Position numbers and translations under genes: made by a program. The notes beneath the pieces were generated by a model. That model saw only the letters and a list, made by a program, of their open reading frames with translations, had not been told where the DNA came from and made no database searches. A stretch of 64,000 nucleotides of DNA from Deltaproteobacteria bacterium (GTDB lineage: Bacteria; Desulfobacterota; GWC2-55-46). Below are positions 62,790-64,000 of this stretch, in pieces (the first letter of the stretch is position 1; each line of letters begins with the position of its first letter). The stretch lies in contig JACOUO010000014.1 of NCBI GenBank assembly GCA_016177845.1, forward strand, positions 62,001 to 126,000. Reading direction: 5' to 3'.

Positions 62790-64000
62790 TCACGCTTCGA
62801 GGTTGTTTTTTTCTGCCAGATTGTCATCGTTCAAATTGAAATCATCACAAGAAATAATTTCTTTTAGGCTCGGCAAAATATTTGTTGGTGCCGTTTTAAA
62901 ATATTCACAAATGGCCTCAAATAGTTTTTCAAGCATTTCAGTTCGAGGTCTGATTCGATACGGGCCACCGTTTTGATTTTTTTGAGCTTCAGCCACTGTT
63001 ACGAATGGATTTTTTAGCTGAAGTTCCACATTTTTTCCTTCAATATAGCGGTTCGAGGTCAGAATTTTCAGCAAATCCCGTTTTTGTTCGACAGTGCCCA
63101 TTTTAAAGCTAACGTAAGCGCTCTTTGTGAGTTCGAGGAATTTTCTTACCTCGTCCGGCACGGAGCCAGTTACAGGTGTTTTCAGCCCGGCTATTTTGTC
63201 CTCCAATCCTTTTCTCTGCATCAACAGTTCTGTTTTTCTTTCTTCAAAGAGATCCCTTTCAAGCACTCCATCAATATAGGCATCCGTAATTCGTCGGAGC
63301 CTGTCATTGAGCTGGCTTTGATTTAGCTCGATAGAGGCGATAAGGTCCTTCTTATTTTTATTCCAATTCTGCTCAAATATTGCGAGCATTTCCATTAGAC
63401 ATTTGAGTGAAGTACTATCAATTTGCGTATATGACAACTCCTGAACGATGCTCTCTTCTACAATATCTTCTCGAATGCCTATTGTCGGACAGTCCTTTGT
63501 ATGGCATCGATAATAAACATTACCTTTTTGCATCTCTCCTATAAGAGTATATTCACAATACTTGCAGGTGAGCATTCTTCTAAACAGAAAGTCGTGTTTT
63601 TGAATCTTTGACACACCCTTGCCGCTTAGAATTCCTTGTACTTGGTCAAAGAGGGATTTGCTTATAAGCGGCACGTGCGCACCCTGAAAAATCTCGCCGG
63701 TTTTATTCAGGCTAATTAAGCCGATATAAAAAGGGTTCTTTAGGAGCATAGCAAGTCCATTTTTTGAGACTTTGCCTCCGTGTCGATTTTTTAGTCCTAG
63801 TGCCTCCAACTCCTCTTTTAGAGAATCCAATGTATATTTTCCGCTCGCATATAATTCGAAAGCTTTTTTAATTAATGGCGCTTTTACAGGATCGGGTATT
63901 TTTGGCTTCGCTTTTCCGGCATCCAAATATCCTAAGGGAGCCGGTAAAGGGAAAAATCCCTGTTTTATGCGGCCATAAAATCCCTTTCTGGTCTCCTCAC
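62790..64000 (-). CDS. Large serine recombinase, 5' end outside the window
   Basis: The frame stays open to the right edge, giving 403 residues read from beyond 64000. The part preceding the first TTG contains EETRKGFYGRIKQGFFP and PLPAPLGYLDAGK, the typical start of the Recombinase domain after the resolvase catalytic domain, which lies off-window. Then the Recombinase domain with LLKNPFYIGLI; a zinc beta-ribbon with CKYC near 63560 and YYRCHTKDC; and a long coiled coil. Such proteins integrate or excise phages and mobile islands. The 172-base spacer to the octad gene shows nothing else. Confidence 0.9.
   Translation of the reverse strand, partial: EETRKGFYGRIKQGFFPLPAPLGYLDAGKAKPKIPDPVKAPLIKKAFELYASGKYTLDSLKEELEALGLKNRHGGKVSKNGLAMLLKNPFYIGLISLNKTGEIFQGAHVPLISKSLFDQVQGILSGKGVSKIQKHDFLFRRMLTCKYCEYTLIGEMQKGNVYYRCHTKDCPTIGIREDIVEESIVQELSYTQIDSTSLKCLMEMLAIFEQNWNKNKKDLIASIELNQSQLNDRLRRITDAYIDGVLERDLFEERKTELLMQRKGLEDKIAGLKTPVTGSVPDEVRKFLELTKSAYVSFKMGTVEQKRDLLKILTSNRYIEGKNVELQLKNPFVTVAEAQKNQNGGPYRIRPRTEMLEKLFEAICEYFKTAPTNILPSLKEIISCDDFNLNDDNLAEKNNLEA

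Overview
The window looks like a chromosome segment of an anaerobic, LPS-bearing (diderm) bacterium, most plausibly a Nitrospirota/Thermodesulfovibrionia-type or deltaproteobacterium-like organism. This is inferred from gene content: siroheme-linked heme genes with an AhbD-type radical SAM protein, CcsA cytochrome maturation, a Tat-exported FeS/NrfD/tetraheme cytochrome complex, a bc-type complex, lpxH, gmhA and an lptM-like lipoprotein. No rRNA or taxonomic marker is available to settle the lineage.

1-10 kb holds housekeeping genes on the plus strand: the ribF 3' end, aroE-lpxH, a siroheme/heme block (precorrin-2 dehydrogenase, ccsA, hemA, hemC), an M50 protease without a PDZ domain, mgtE-recO and glyQ without glyS. 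A SemiSWEET transporter and a minus-strand REC-GAF-GGDEF protein follow, then tRNA-Thr(CGT). 12.8-21 kb is a minus-strand amino-acid operon read right to left: gmhA, a deoxyhypusine-synthase-like protein, argH, an lptM-like lipoprotein, a MITE-like hairpin, lysA, dapF, dapA, dapB, then a DsbC-like protein carrying a CxxCH motif. 21-25.4 kb is a tightly overlapped minus-strand set: NFACT protein, unknown 155-aa protein, YhcC-type radical SAM, small 79-aa protein, M29 aminopeptidase.

25.4-32.5 kb encodes two electron-transfer complexes. The first (small Tat protein, Tat FeS protein, NrfD-type membrane subunit, tetraheme cytochrome) sits behind a structured leader. The second is Rieske, cytochrome b and cytochrome c. 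Then come dnaK, a zinc-finger-less DnaJ, a ClpA/C-like unfoldase and a two-domain universal stress protein. Two copies of a ~0.5 kb modular repeat in inverted orientation flank the bc/chaperone block (about 29.5 and 39.5-40.0 kb). The heme block resumes at 40.3 kb with a cobA-hemD fusion, hemB and an AhbD-like radical SAM protein, so the second half of porphyrin synthesis lies 34 kb from the first. A DUF4177-like protein, an RDD protein, an orphan adenine methyltransferase, a thioredoxin-like ferredoxin and an exported FG-GAP-type protein follow.

From 48.7 kb to the window end is an accessory island. It begins at the 3' end of tRNA-Met(CAT), next to a tyrosine integrase and an excisionase-like HTH gene. 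Next is a conjugation-like minus-strand operon whose large coupling-type ATPase is interrupted by one in-frame TGA. A divergent TPR regulator-like gene follows. Then comes a plus-strand module of an OLD-family ATPase/Toprim nuclease and a UvrD-like helicase, resembling Gabija/class 2 OLD defence. It is followed 28 bp later by a small protein made of ten perfect STGPGGGx octads with a distinctive C-terminal tail. The octads are written with many different synonymous codons, so the protein sequence appears to be under selection. This three-gene cluster is the best candidate for an undescribed system. A large serine recombinase runs off the right edge.
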